A stretch of DNA of 64,000 nt from Blastococcus saxobsidens DD2 (GCF_000284015.1 NC_016943.1:2087541-2151540); one strand, 5' to 3'; positions 1 through 8,684 are shown, numbered from the stretch's first letter. Numbers and translations are program-made. Notes: generated by a model not told the origin, from the sequence alone.

Positions 1-2
1 CG

Positions 3-56
3 CGGCCGCACGTGGTCGGTGGCGCCTCGTCCCGGTCCGCCGGGTCCCGGAAGTGA
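3..56 (+). CDS. Possible 3' end of an upstream gene (partial)
   Basis: The frame starting at base 3 is open from the window edge and ends in TGA at 54-56, giving a 17-residue basic, Ser/Gly-rich tail. In many actinobacteria the gene before dnaE2 is imuB, so this could be its last codons, but 17 residues cannot identify it. It may also be chance. Confidence 0.25.
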   Translation, partial: RPHVVGGASSRSAGSRK

Positions 57-153
57 GCGAGCTTGCGAGCTCACCGGGAGACAGAGCAGTCACGGTCATG
101 CGGTTGACGAGCTGGGGGCACCTCCCGCTTGCGGGGGACAGCGAGGAAGCCGC
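54..153. repeat. Intergenic repeat-like segment before dnaE2
   Basis: The segment starts right after the TGA at 54-56 with the palindromic GAGCGAGCTTGCGAGCTC (55-73). It contains a second hairpin, CCTCCCGCTTGCGGGGG (about 121-137), and ends with CAGCGAGGAAG just before the dnaE2 GTG. Similar pieces (GAGCTTGCGAG near the start, CAGCGAGGA near the end) recur before murF and, in part, before murD. The segment appears to supply the dnaE2 Shine-Dalgarno. Calling it a dispersed repeat is inference from these three copies. Confidence 0.4.
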
Positions 154-3100
154 GTGAGTGACCCCTTCGTCCACCTGCACGTCGCCTCCGGCTACTCCAT
201 GCGGTACGGGGCCAACCACCCCGCCGATCTCGTCACCCGCGCCGCCGAGCACGGTATGTCCGCGCTGGCCCTGACCGACCGGGACGGGCTCTACGGCGCG
301 GTGAAGTTCGCGCTGGCCTGCCGGTCGGCCGGGGTCCGCCCGATCTTCGGGGTCGACCTGGCGGTAGCGCCGGCGCTGGGCACCAGCGTCCCGCCGGCGC
401 TCGCGCACGTGCTCGGAGAGGACCCCACCGCAGCGCGGGCTCCGCGCGCACGGGTTGCGGCGTCCGCCCGCCGGGCCCCGGCCCGCGGGGGGGCGACCGT
501 CGACCCGCGGCTGCCCCGGGTCACCTTCCTGGCGCGGAACGGTGCCGGCTGGCGGTCGCTGTGCCGGCTCACCAGCGCCACCCACCTGCGCGGCACCCGC
601 GGGGAGCCGGTGAGCTCGCTGGCGATCGCCGCCGAGCACGCTCTCGGGCTGGTCCCGCTGCTCGGTCCCGACTCGCCGGTGGGCCGGGCGCTGCTGGCCG
701 GCCGGGCCGATCTGGCCGCCGACCAGCTGGACGCCTGGCGCGCGGTCTTCGGCCCGGGGCTGGCACTGGAGGTGGTGCACCACCGGGGCCGGGGGGACCG
801 CTCCCGCGCCCAGGCGATGCTGCGGTTCGCCGCCGAGCAGCAGGTGCCGGTGGTGCTCAGCAACGCCGTCCGACACGTCGACGCCCTGGACGCGCCGACC
901 GCCGACGTGCTCGACGCCGCCCGGCGGCTGGTGCCGCTCGGTGCCCGCCACGTCGACCGCACGACGGCCGAGGGCTACCTGAAGTCCGGCAAGGAGATGA
1001 CCGAGGTCGCCGAGGACCTCGTCGGCCCCGACCGGGACGCGGCGCTGCGACTGCTCGAGCGCACCGCCCGGCTGGCCGAGCAGTGCGCCGTCGACATCGC
1101 CGGCGACCTGGGCATCGGCAGCGTCCGGTATCCCGAGCTGGACGTCGTCACCACCCCGGCCGAGCGGGGGATGAGCTCGGCGCAGGTGCTGCGGGCCCGC
1201 TGCGAGGCCGGGCTGGGCCGGCGCGGCATGGCCCCCACCGCCCGGGTGCGGCAGCGGCTCGAGGAGGAGCTGGGGGTGATCGGCCGGCTCGGCTACCCGT
1301 CCTACTTCCTCACCGTCGCCGACGTGGTCGACCTCATCAAGAGCTTGAGGGTTCGCGCTGCGGCGCGCGGGTCGGGGGCCGGCAGCCTGGTCACCTACCT
1401 GCTGGGCATCTCCGACGTCGACCCGCTGCGCTACGGGCTGCTGATGGAGCGGTTCCTCTCGCCGCTGCGCCACCAGTTGCCCGACATCGACATCGACGTG
1501 GAGTCCGCGCGCCGGATGGAGGTCTACGACGCGGTCATCGACCGGTTCGGCGCTGACCGGGTCAGCTGCATCTCGATGATGGACACCTATCGGGTGCGGC
1601 ACGCGATCCGCGACGTCGGCGCCGCGCTGGGGCTGCCGCAGGCGGAGGTCGACGCCGTCGCCAAGGCGTTCCCGCACATCCGCGCCAACCAGGTGCACGC
1701 CGCGCTGCGCGACCTGCCCGAGCTGCGGGCCAGCCGGCTGGGCTCGAAGCGGACCGGCGGCTCCGGCGACCTGGACCTGCTGTTCGACCTGGTGTCCCGG
1801 CTCGACGGGTTGCCCCGGCACATCGCCCTGCACCCCTGCGGGGTGCTGCTGTCCGACGCCACGCTGCTGGACCGCACCCCGGTGGAGAGCAGCTACCTCG
1901 GCTACCCGATGAGCCAGTTCGACAAGGACGACGTCGAGGAGCTCGGGCTGCTCAAGCTCGACCTGCTCGGCATCCGGATGCAGTCGGCGATCTCCCACGC
2001 CCTCGACGAGGTGGCCCGGGTCGACGGCGAGACCGTCGACATCGACGCCGTTCCGCGGGACGACCCGACGACGTTCGAGCTGATCCGCAGCACCCGCACG
2101 CTGGGCATGTTCCAGATCGAGTCGCCGGGGCAGCGCGAGCTGGTCGGCAAGTTCGGGCCGCAGACGTTCGAGGACCTCGTCATCGACATCTCGCTGTTCC
2201 GGCCCGGGCCGGTGAAGAGCGACATGGTCACCCCGTTCCTCATGGCCCGGAACGGCTGGCGGGACGCGGAGTACCCGCACCCCGACCTGGAGTTCGCGCT
2301 GGCGGAGACCGCCGGGGTGGTGGTCTTCCACGAGCAAGTGCTGCAGGTGGTGTCCCGAATGGCAGGCTGCACGCTGGCCGAGGCCGACGAGGTGCGCCGG
2401 GCGCTGGGGGAGAAGGAGGCCCATCCCGAGGTGCGGGCGTGGTTCGTGCCGCGGGCGCTGGCCGCCGGCTACCCGGTGGAGGTGGCCGAGCGGGTGTGGG
2501 AGGTGCTGGCGTCCTTCGGGTCGTTCGGCTTCTGCAAGGCGCACGCGGCGGCGTTCGCGCTGCCCACCTACCAGTCGGCGTGGCTGAAGACGCACCACCC
2601 GGCGGCCTTCCTGGCCGGGGTGCTCACCCACGACCCGGGCATGTACCCGAAGCGGCTGATCCTCGACGACGCCCGCAACTTCGGCGTCCGGGTGCTGGGG
2701 CTCGACGTCAACGCCTCGGCCGGCAGCTACCGCGTCGAGCGGCTGACCAGCGAGGACGCGATCAGAACTGAGGATGAAGTGGAGGGTGAGGGTTTCGATC
2801 GGGACGGCTGGCGACGGCCGGAGTGGATGCCCGTGGCGATGCCCGACCCGTCCCGGTACGGCATCCGGCTGTCGCTGGCCGATGTGAAGGGCATCTCCGA
2901 CGACGAGGTGGCCCGGATCGTCACCGGGCAGCCCTATCGGTCACTGACGGATTTCTGGTCGCGGGCGTCGGTGTCCCGGCCGGTGGTCGAGCGGCTGGTG
3001 CTGGCCGGTGGGTTCGACTCCCTCTACGGCTTCGGGATGCGCGACCGCGAGGCCGGCCGGCCGACCCGACGGCGCCGGCAGGTGACCCGGCGGGACCTGC

Positions 3101-3960
3101 TGCTGCAGATCAGCGAACTCGACCGGTGGAGCCGCAGCGGCGCTCGGGCCGGCTCCGACGGGCAGCTGAGCCTGGACCTGATGGGCATGGGCCAGATCGG
3201 CATGGACATCTCCGGCGAGGAGTCCGACGGGCAGGCCGCCGGGCCTTCCTGGGCGGAGAGCAGCGGGCTGCCCGAGTTCACCGATGCCGAGCTGGTGCGC
3301 GCGGAGCTGGAGGTGCTCGGGCTGGACGCCAGCCGGCACGTGATCGACTTCTACCGGCCGTTCCTGTCCGCGATCGGCGCGGTCCCGGCCGGGGAGCTGC
3401 TCGGGTGCCGCAGCGGCTCGGAGGTGCTGGTGGCCGGGGTGAAGGTGGCCACGCAGACGCCGCCGATCCGCTCCGGCAAGCGGGTGGTGTTCGTGACCCT
3501 CGACGACGGCTCCGGGTGCACCGACTCGACCTTCTTCGAGGACGCCCAGGGCCCCTACGCCGCGACGGTCTTCCACTCGTGGCTGCTGGTGATCCGGGGG
3601 GTGCTGCGCCGCACCGGGCCGCGCGGGATGTCGCTGCGGGCCACCGGCGCCTGGGAGCTGCCGGCGCTGCACGAGGCGTGGGAGGCCGGCGGTCTGGAGT
3701 CGGTCGCCGAGCTGATGGCGGCTGGGCGGGTGGGGGACGGCGATGCGTACACCGAGCAGGCGATAACCGGAGCCGCCGCGTCCCGGAACTCCCGGCCGGT
3801 GATGGTGCGGCCGGTGCTCGTCCACCCGACCGGGTTCCGGATGTCGCCGTACGCCGACATCAAGCCCGCCGGCGACGAGACCAAGGTCGCCGCGCGGCGG
3901 GCCGCGTCGGGGCCGCCCCGGAAGCTCTGGCACTCCAGCCCGGGCAGCTCGGGTCACTGA
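154..3960 (+). CDS. dnaE2: Error-prone DNA polymerase III alpha-type subunit DnaE2
   Basis: DnaE2 is the non-essential C-family polymerase of the SOS mutasome; in actinobacteria it works with ImuA/ImuB in damage tolerance and induced mutagenesis. The PHP domain begins at once (HLHVASGYSMRYGANHP). The palm carries PDIDIDVES with catalytic Asp at about 444 and 446, and LLKLDLLG supplies the third Asp. The tail RKLWHSSPGSSGH is typical of DnaE2 rather than DnaE1. GTG 154 was chosen because GAGGAAG lies just upstream and homology starts there; an in-frame start at 19 would add 45 low-complexity residues. At 1268 aa it is longer than the usual 1050-1150, with an Ala/Arg-rich insert at about 89-118 and an acidic insert at about 870-892. 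No SOS box is visible before it, so control probably comes from genes left of the window. Confidence 0.93.
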   Translation: MSDPFVHLHVASGYSMRYGANHPADLVTRAAEHGMSALALTDRDGLYGAVKFALACRSAGVRPIFGVDLAVAPALGTSVPPALAHVLGEDPTAARAPRARVAASARRAPARGGATVDPRLPRVTFLARNGAGWRSLCRLTSATHLRGTRGEPVSSLAIAAEHALGLVPLLGPDSPVGRALLAGRADLAADQLDAWRAVFGPGLALEVVHHRGRGDRSRAQAMLRFAAEQQVPVVLSNAVRHVDALDAPTADVLDAARRLVPLGARHVDRTTAEGYLKSGKEMTEVAEDLVGPDRDAALRLLERTARLAEQCAVDIAGDLGIGSVRYPELDVVTTPAERGMSSAQVLRARCEAGLGRRGMAPTARVRQRLEEELGVIGRLGYPSYFLTVADVVDLIKSLRVRAAARGSGAGSLVTYLLGISDVDPLRYGLLMERFLSPLRHQLPDIDIDVESARRMEVYDAVIDRFGADRVSCISMMDTYRVRHAIRDVGAALGLPQAEVDAVAKAFPHIRANQVHAALRDLPELRASRLGSKRTGGSGDLDLLFDLVSRLDGLPRHIALHPCGVLLSDATLLDRTPVESSYLGYPMSQFDKDDVEELGLLKLDLLGIRMQSAISHALDEVARVDGETVDIDAVPRDDPTTFELIRSTRTLGMFQIESPGQRELVGKFGPQTFEDLVIDISLFRPGPVKSDMVTPFLMARNGWRDAEYPHPDLEFALAETAGVVVFHEQVLQVVSRMAGCTLAEADEVRRALGEKEAHPEVRAWFVPRALAAGYPVEVAERVWEVLASFGSFGFCKAHAAAFALPTYQSAWLKTHHPAAFLAGVLTHDPGMYPKRLILDDARNFGVRVLGLDVNASAGSYRVERLTSEDAIRTEDEVEGEGFDRDGWRRPEWMPVAMPDPSRYGIRLSLADVKGISDDEVARIVTGQPYRSLTDFWSRASVSRPVVERLVLAGGFDSLYGFGMRDREAGRPTRRRRQVTRRDLLLQISELDRWSRSGARAGSDGQLSLDLMGMGQIGMDISGEESDGQAAGPSWAESSGLPEFTDAELVRAELEVLGLDASRHVIDFYRPFLSAIGAVPAGELLGCRSGSEVLVAGVKVATQTPPIRSGKRVVFVTLDDGSGCTDSTFFEDAQGPYAATVFHSWLLVIRGVLRRTGPRGMSLRATGAWELPALHEAWEAGGLESVAELMAAGRVGDGDAYTEQAITGAAASRNSRPVMVRPVLVHPTGFRMSPYADIKPAGDETKVAARRAASGPPRKLWHSSPGSSGH

Positions 3961-4048
3961 GGAAGGATCCCCTCTTCCCCACACTCGCACGCTCGGGGCG
4001 GTGCCCGGGAGGGGGCCATCCCGACGTCGGCGCCGGGCTGAGCCGTGG

Positions 4049-4225
4049 TCAGTTGGTGGCGTCCTCGACCTCTTCCTCGACGTCGTTGACGCCTTCCTCG
4101 ATGTTCTGCTCGACCCCGTCGTCGACGACGTCGTCGCCGCAGGCGGCCGTCGTGAAGGAGGCGGCGGTGATGGCGAGCGCGGCGGCGGTCGTGCGGAGCA
4201 GGCGCGGACGGGTGGACCTGACCAT
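4049..4225 (-). CDS. Small acidic lipoprotein, 58 aa
   Basis: This 58-residue ORF starts at ATG 4225 with GAGGAG seven bases upstream. It has a basic N-terminus (VRSTRPRLLRT), a hydrophobic Ala/Thr stretch, and a lipobox-like FTTAAC with Cys at 29. The mature part is about 29 residues and strikingly acidic (GDDVVDDGVEQ, then EEGVNDVEEEVEDA), so it is probably an exported, lipid-anchored peptide. The family is not recognised. The strong SD, correct signal-peptide order and clean stop make it more likely real than chance, although the lipobox is not a perfect match. Confidence 0.62.
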   Translation of the reverse strand: MVRSTRPRLLRTTAAALAITAASFTTAACGDDVVDDGVEQNIEEGVNDVEEEVEDATN

Positions 4226-4396
4226 GGGAACTCCTCGGTCGTCGGAAGCACTGACCGAGAACAGATGCCCCGGAGCCGCGAACCGCTAAACGATCATCCC
4301 GCCGCCCGGAGCGCGCGCCGGCCGATGAGTTCGCCGGCCAGCGACCGTCTACTCCCTGACACCGGCAACCGGCCGGAGCGCGAAGGAGGACCCCCG

Positions 4397-4876
4397 ATGC
4401 CCCAGCAGATCCCGTGCCTGTGGTTCGACGGCCAGGCCGAGGAGGCGGCCGCGCACTACACCACGATCTTCCCGAACTCCTCGATCGGTGAGGTCTCGCG
4501 CTACGGCCCCGACATGCCGATGCCCGAGGGGACGGCGATGACGGTGAGCTTCACCCTGGACGGGCAGGAGTACGTCGCGCTCAACGGCGGCCCGCAGTTC
4601 CCGCACAGCGAGGCCATCTCCTTCCAGATCATGTGTGCCGACCAGGAGGAGGCCGACCACTACTGGGATCGGCTCACCGACGGCGGCGAGGAGAGCATGT
4701 GCGGCTGGCTCAAGGACCGCTTCGGCGTCTCCTGGCAGGTCGCCCCCACCGAGCTGATGAGCCTGCTGAGCGATCCAGAGCCCGGTCGCGCCCAGCGGGC
4801 CACCCAGGCGATGCTGCAGATGCGCCGCATCGACATCGCCGAGATCAAGCGGGCCGCCGACGCCGTCCCCACCTGA
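4397..4876 (+). CDS. VOC-superfamily protein, PhnB/YjdN type
   Basis: This 159-aa protein belongs to the PhnB-like (3-demethylubiquinone methyltransferase-like) branch of the vicinal-oxygen-chelate fold. The N-terminal IPCLWFDGQAEEAA, the IFPNSSIGEVSRYG segment and VSFTLDGQEYVALNGGP are family features, as is the central WDRLTDGGEE...GWLKDRFGVSWQ block. The original metazyme role is uncertain; most relatives are uncharacterised, so the name describes the fold only. GAAGGAGG lies eight bases before ATG 4397, which is much better supported than the longer frame starting at 4001. It stands alone and is probably monocistronic. Confidence 0.85.
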   Translation: MPQQIPCLWFDGQAEEAAAHYTTIFPNSSIGEVSRYGPDMPMPEGTAMTVSFTLDGQEYVALNGGPQFPHSEAISFQIMCADQEEADHYWDRLTDGGEESMCGWLKDRFGVSWQVAPTELMSLLSDPEPGRAQRATQAMLQMRRIDIAEIKRAADAVPT

Positions 4877-5090
4877 CCGGAACGACGGAGCGTCGCGGTC
4901 GAGGCCCTCGTCGTCGTCGACAACGGGGCTGCCCTCATCCACGACCTCACCCGATCCAGGTCGTGCTCGTCCGTCTCGGTAGGCGCCCCTGTGCGGGCAT
5001 CTGCACCGGGCGGGTCCTACGGTCTGCCCGATCAGTCCTACCCAGGGTGACATGCACGGTCCCGTATGACGTTCGCCTTGTAGGACAGGA

Positions 5091-5303
5091 ATGCGGATCG
5101 GTGGGTCAGAACGCCACGACCGGGCGTACTGCTCCCCGTTCACGTCCCCCAACTGCTGGCAGTGGCCTGACCCGGACACTGCCCTCATCCATTACGACGT
5201 GGGCAGCTCGGGGACACGAACTGCGTGCGGGAAGCGCAGCGGCGACGTGTGGACCTGGAACGAGAGCGACGTGAACTGCTCCGACTGGCTCGCGGTCATG
5301 TGA
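5091..5303 (+). CDS. Possible small hypothetical protein in the 4877-5478 gap
   Basis: The 600-base gap between the two VOC genes has no clear gene. The best candidate is this 70-aa frame, with AGGA seven bases before ATG. Its C-terminal half (LIHYDV...ACGKRSGDVW...VNCSDWL) resembles the short actinobacterial zinc-ribbon peptides that read HY-x-ACG-x-W-x-VTC-x-x-C, but the expected last Cys is Trp here. It may be a decayed copy or chance. The phrase CTGCCCTCATCCA occurs both here and near 4929-4941. Confidence 0.25.
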   Translation: MRIGGSERHDRAYCSPFTSPNCWQWPDPDTALIHYDVGSSGTRTACGKRSGDVWTWNESDVNCSDWLAVM

Positions 5304-5478
5304 CTGGGGATCGGCGGTGGGATGGGACGCAGCATGCGCTTGTGCGGTTCGCCCGTCACCCAGACCCGCGCCTAACGCTGGTTACCCATCCTGGCCCGAC
5401 CTTGCGGCAGTCGTACCGATAGACGATCCGCGGCGACGGCGCCCGGCGTCCGCGAGGCAACTCGGTAGCGTGCCGCGC

Positions 5479-5916
5479 ATGCCCATCAAGATCGAAAACG
5501 TCGCCATCGCCGTCCGCGACCTCGAAGCCACGATCGGCTTCTTCACCGACCTCGGGCTGACCGTCCTCGGCCGTGACGAGGTGCGCGGTGAGTGGAGCGA
5601 CACCGCCGTCGGCCTCGACGGCAACCACGCCAAGATCGCCATGCTCGGGACGCCGGACGGCAACGGTCGACTCGAGCTCTTCGAGTACATCCACCCCGAC
5701 GCGATCGAGACGGAGCCCACGCTGCCGAACGAGATCGGGATGCACCGCGTCGCCTTCTCGGTCGACGATCTCGAGCACACCCTGCAGATAGCGGCGCGTC
5801 ACGGTTGCCACCCCTTGCGCGGTGTGGCGACCTATGGGGATGTCTACAAGCTCACCTACGTCCGCGGGCCCAGCGGCATCATCGTGATGCTCGCTCAAGA
5901 GCTCAAGAAGAGCTGA
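5479..5916 (+). CDS. VOC family (glyoxalase/dioxygenase-like) protein
   Basis: A 145-aa single-chain VOC protein with two beta-alpha-beta-beta-beta modules: the first opens with IENVAIAVRDLEATIGFFTD, the second with IGMHRVAFSVDDLEHTLQIA. Possible metal ligands are the Glu in RLELFEY and the His in GMHRVAF. The reaction cannot be read from the sequence; relatives include glyoxalase I-like, extradiol dioxygenase-like and antibiotic-binding proteins. ATG 5479 is preceded by TAGCGT with a 7-base gap, so the mRNA is probably leaderless. The upstream GTG at 5470 is also in frame. It is convergent with vapC. Confidence 0.8.
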   Translation: MPIKIENVAIAVRDLEATIGFFTDLGLTVLGRDEVRGEWSDTAVGLDGNHAKIAMLGTPDGNGRLELFEYIHPDAIETEPTLPNEIGMHRVAFSVDDLEHTLQIAARHGCHPLRGVATYGDVYKLTYVRGPSGIIVMLAQELKKS

Positions 5917-5935
5917 CAGCCCGTCGGCAGTCGCG

Positions 5936-5953
5936 CGGACGCATGCCCGTCCG
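5936..5953. terminator. Small hairpin between convergent VOC and vapC genes
   Basis: CGGACG pairs with CGTCCG across a 6-base loop, inside the short gap between the convergent stop codons. There is no T tract, so it is at best a weak factor-independent terminator. Confidence 0.3.
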
Positions 5954-5996
5954 GGGATCGTCCTGCGGGACAGTGCCAGCCCGACGGACGCCAACC

Positions 5997-6374
5997 TCAG
6001 CCGGCGTCGATGAACGGCACGTCGTAGTCGGCGATGCGGCGGTCGGCGGTGACGATCGTCAGCTGTTCGGAACGAGCCTGCGCGATGAGCAGCCGGTCGA
6101 ACGGGTCACGATGGTGCAGCGGTAGATCCGCGACCGCGAGGCCATGAGTGGAGTCGAGGCGAAGGACCTGGAGGCCACTGCGCAGAACGTGTTCATGCAG
6201 GTTCCGCGGCACCGTCAGTTTGCCGATCGCCGCCTTCACGCCGATCTCCGCGAAGGAGACGACGCTGAACAACAGTTCCGTCGCCTGCTCGATCGCCTCC
6301 TGAGCGGTTCGAGAGACGCGTCGCGTTCCCCCCAGTTCCCAGAGCACGACGTGCGTGTCCAGCAACAGCCTCAC
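5997..6374 (-). CDS. vapC: PIN-domain toxin VapC
   Basis: The toxin of a type II VapBC module, expected to be a Mg2+-dependent RNase whose targets in other species are tRNA or rRNA. The 125-aa PIN fold has its acidic residues in place: Asp6 in LLLDTHVVLW, the Glu in SFAEIGVKAAIGKL, the Asp in RDPFDRLLIAQA and a final TADRR. The IGVKAAIGKLTVP segment and the later HHRDPFDRLL place it in the widespread VapC subfamily found with Phd/YefM-like antitoxins. Its ATG overlaps the vapB TGA by ATGA, so translation is coupled. Confidence 0.88.
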   Translation of the reverse strand: MRLLLDTHVVLWELGGTRRVSRTAQEAIEQATELLFSVVSFAEIGVKAAIGKLTVPRNLHEHVLRSGLQVLRLDSTHGLAVADLPLHHRDPFDRLLIAQARSEQLTIVTADRRIADYDVPFIDAG

Positions 6375-6619
6375 GTCGGCTCGTCCAGCATGTCGTCGAG
6401 TTCGGCGTCGGTGAACTCGAAGTCGTCCGCCAGCGAGATGCGGCCGGCAAGGGCGCCACGGGCCGCGAAGAAGCGCGCCCCGGGCGATGAGGACCGGTCG
6501 ATCCGCACCAGCCGCGCCACGGGGACGCCGTCGCGGGCGATCTCGACGTCCTCGCCGGCTTCGACCCGCGCGAGCAGCTTGGACAGATCCGTCTTGGCTT
6601 GGCCGACATTGACGAGCAC
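6371..6619 (-). CDS. vapB: VapB-type antitoxin (Phd/YefM family)
   Basis: The antitoxin partner of the adjacent VapC: it neutralises the toxin and autorepresses the operon. VNVGQAKTDLSKLLARVEAGEDVEIARDGVPVARL is the Phd/YefM N-terminal DNA-binding and dimerisation domain. The acidic C-terminus (DDFEFTDAELDDMLDEP) is the toxin-wrapping tail. GTG 6619 (82 aa) fits the family; a longer frame from 6724 would translate through the promoter and operator. A TAGCAT -10 seven bases before the GTG suggests a leaderless transcript. Confidence 0.85.
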   Translation of the reverse strand: MLVNVGQAKTDLSKLLARVEAGEDVEIARDGVPVARLVRIDRSSSPGARFFAARGALAGRISLADDFEFTDAELDDMLDEPT

Positions 6620-6657
6620 GACCCAGATGCTAGCGCATCTTGGCCAAGGTTGGCCAA
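6620..6657 (-). promoter_or_regulatory. vapBC promoter and autoregulatory operator
   Basis: Reading leftward, TAGCAT (6632-6627) sits seven bases before the vapB GTG. Upstream are two copies of the palindrome TTGGCCAA at 6640-6647 and 6650-6657, exactly 10 bp apart, so both fall on one DNA face. GATGCTAGCGCATC (6626-6639) forms another imperfect palindrome over the -10. This arrangement suits cooperative binding of a VapBC hetero-octamer. Function is inferred from position and symmetry. Confidence 0.55.
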
Positions 6658-6771
6658 GCTCGTCGAGGAAGGTATTCCGGCGCGCGATCACGCGACCAGC
6701 GACAGTGGATCCAGGTTGGCGCAACGGGCAGTAGCCGGTGCCCGGAGTCGCCCGCCACTAGGCTCGCTGAG

Positions 6772-7497
6772 GTGCCGACCGAACCGACCGCGGAGCAGCT
6801 GCCCGCCCGCACCGCCGCCGTGTGGGCCGCGCTCGACCCGCTCGTCGGCGCCGGCACCCCGGTACGTGTGCTGGACGTCGGCGGCGGCAGCGGCATGTTC
6901 GCCGTGCCGCTGGCGCGCCTGGGCCACACCGTCACCGTCGTCGACCCGAGCGCAGACGCGCTCGCCACCCTCCACCGCCGTGCCCAGACCGCCGGTGTGG
7001 GGGAGCGGGTGCGCGGCGTCCAGGGCGACGGCGACCTGCTGCACGAGGTCCTCGCCGACGACGGCGGCTACGACCTCGCGCTGTGCCACTCGGTGCTCGA
7101 GGTCGTCGACGACCCCGCGGTCACCCTCCGGGAGATCTCCGGCGCCGTTCGGTCCGGCGGGCAGGTCAGCCTCGCCGTCGCCAACCGCGCCGGTGCGGTG
7201 CTCGCCCGCGCCCTCGCCGGCCACCCCGCCGATGCACTGGCGCTGCTGGCCGACCGGGGGCCGATCCCGGGCCGTCCGGTGCGCCGCCGGTTCACCCCGG
7301 ACGCTCTGCTCGCCCTCGTCGACGGGGCCGGCCTGGACGCCGGCGCCTGGCGGGGCGTCTCGGTGGTCGCCGACCTGCTGGAAGCCGCCTCCGGCGCCGA
7401 CCCGGCCGACGTCCGCGTCCTGGAGCTCGCGCTCGCCGGCGCCTCGCCCTACCGCGAGGTCGCCGCCGGCCTGCATCTGCTGGCCACCCGACCGTGA
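6772..7497 (+). CDS. Class I SAM-dependent methyltransferase
   Basis: A 241-aa Rossmann-fold methyltransferase of the Methyltransf_11/25 type. Motif I is VLDVGGGSGMFAVPLA (33-48), the acidic SAM-ribose contact is in VTVVDPSADAL, and motif IV is LALCHSVLEVVDD. The substrate is unknown; the VLEVVDDP...LREISGAVRSGG pattern resembles SmtA/CmoM-like small-molecule or tRNA-modifying enzymes. GTG 6772 follows TAGGCT with a 7-base gap, indicating a leaderless start; the frame is open from 6640 but homology begins here. It overlaps the phosphodiesterase gene by GTGA, so the two are translationally coupled. Confidence 0.85.
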   Translation: MPTEPTAEQLPARTAAVWAALDPLVGAGTPVRVLDVGGGSGMFAVPLARLGHTVTVVDPSADALATLHRRAQTAGVGERVRGVQGDGDLLHEVLADDGGYDLALCHSVLEVVDDPAVTLREISGAVRSGGQVSLAVANRAGAVLARALAGHPADALALLADRGPIPGRPVRRRFTPDALLALVDGAGLDAGAWRGVSVVADLLEAASGADPADVRVLELALAGASPYREVAAGLHLLATRP

Positions 7498-8684
7498 CCC
7501 GGCCGGTCGACGACGCCGGGCTCCCGCCCGACCTGCACCGGCCGTCCTACGGTGCCGCCACCCTCGCCGACGTCCTGCCCGGTGTCGCCGCGGCGCTCGG
7601 CGCCCCTGTTCCGCGCGGGGACCTGCCGGTCGACCCGCTCGGCCTCACCACCGCGCTGCAGGGCGCACGCCGCGTCGCGGTGCTGCTCGTCGACGGCCTG
7701 GGCGCCGACCTGATCCGGGCGCACGCCGGGCTCGCGCCCACCCTGGCCGCGATGACTAGCCCGGCCGGCGAACTGCAGGCGCCCTGCCCCAGCACGACGC
7801 CGGTCAGCCTCACCACCCTCGGCACCGGGCTGCCGCCGGGCAGCCACGGGATCCTCGGGTTCATCACCGACGTGCCGGGGGAGGATCGCACCCTCAACCA
7901 CACCCAGTGGGCCGACGACCCCGACCCGGCCGACTGGATGGCGCAGCCCACCGTCTTCCAGCGAGCCGCCGCCGACGGGGTGGCTGTCACGGCGGTCGGC
8001 CCCTGGGCCTACGCCGGCTCGGGGCTCACCGAGGCCGCCTACCGCGGCGCGAACTACACCGGCGCGGTCGGGCCGGGGGACCTCACCGCCCTGATGCGGA
8101 CCGCGCTGGACGCCGGTCCCCGGGCGCTGGTCTACGGCTACCTGGCCGAGCTGGACCTGACCGGCCACGTCCGCGGCGTCGACTCGCCCAGCTGGCGCGC
8201 CCAGCTCGCGCTGGTCGACCGGATCGTCGAGCAGCTCGTCGACGAACTGCCCGACGACGCCGCGCTCCTGGTCACCGCCGACCACGGGATGCTCGACGTC
8301 CCCGCGCACACCCGGCTCGACCTCGACGACGAGCCGGACCTGGCCGACGGCGTGCGCCTGCTGGCCGGGGAGCCCCGGGCCCGCTACGTGCACGCCGAGC
8401 CCGGTGCGGCGGCCGACGTCCTGGACCGCTGGCGGGGCGTCCTCGGCGACCGCGCCTGGGTGGTCGGCCGCGACGAGGCCGTCGCCAGCGGTGTCTTCGG
8501 CGTGGTGGACGACGCACTGGCCGCGCGCATCGGCGACGTCGTCGCGCTGGCCCGGGGCAGCTGGGCGCTGATCAGCTCCCGGCACGAGCCCGGACCGAGC
8601 CGGCTGGCCGCCTACCACGGGTCGCTGACGGCGACCGAGCTGGCGATCCCGCTCCTGGCCGCCCGCGGTCGCGCGCTCACCTGA
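7494..8684 (+). CDS. Alkaline phosphatase-superfamily nucleotide pyrophosphatase/phosphodiesterase
   Basis: This 396-aa protein belongs to the type I phosphodiesterase/nucleotide pyrophosphatase branch of the alkaline phosphatase superfamily. Expected features are visible: the first metal Asp in VLLVDGLG (Asp67), the Thr nucleophile in CPSTTPVSLTTLGTG (about 101-102), VTADHGM with Asp263 and His264, and a late His in AAYHGSL. There is no signal peptide, so it probably acts in the cytoplasm. The substrate is not predictable. The GTG start overlaps the methyltransferase stop. The stop codon lies in one arm of a terminator shared with the convergent gene. Confidence 0.85.
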   Translation: MTRPVDDAGLPPDLHRPSYGAATLADVLPGVAAALGAPVPRGDLPVDPLGLTTALQGARRVAVLLVDGLGADLIRAHAGLAPTLAAMTSPAGELQAPCPSTTPVSLTTLGTGLPPGSHGILGFITDVPGEDRTLNHTQWADDPDPADWMAQPTVFQRAAADGVAVTAVGPWAYAGSGLTEAAYRGANYTGAVGPGDLTALMRTALDAGPRALVYGYLAELDLTGHVRGVDSPSWRAQLALVDRIVEQLVDELPDDAALLVTADHGMLDVPAHTRLDLDDEPDLADGVRLLAGEPRARYVHAEPGAAADVLDRWRGVLGDRAWVVGRDEAVASGVFGVVDDALAARIGDVVALARGSWALISSRHEPGPSRLAAYHGSLTATELAIPLLAARGRALT

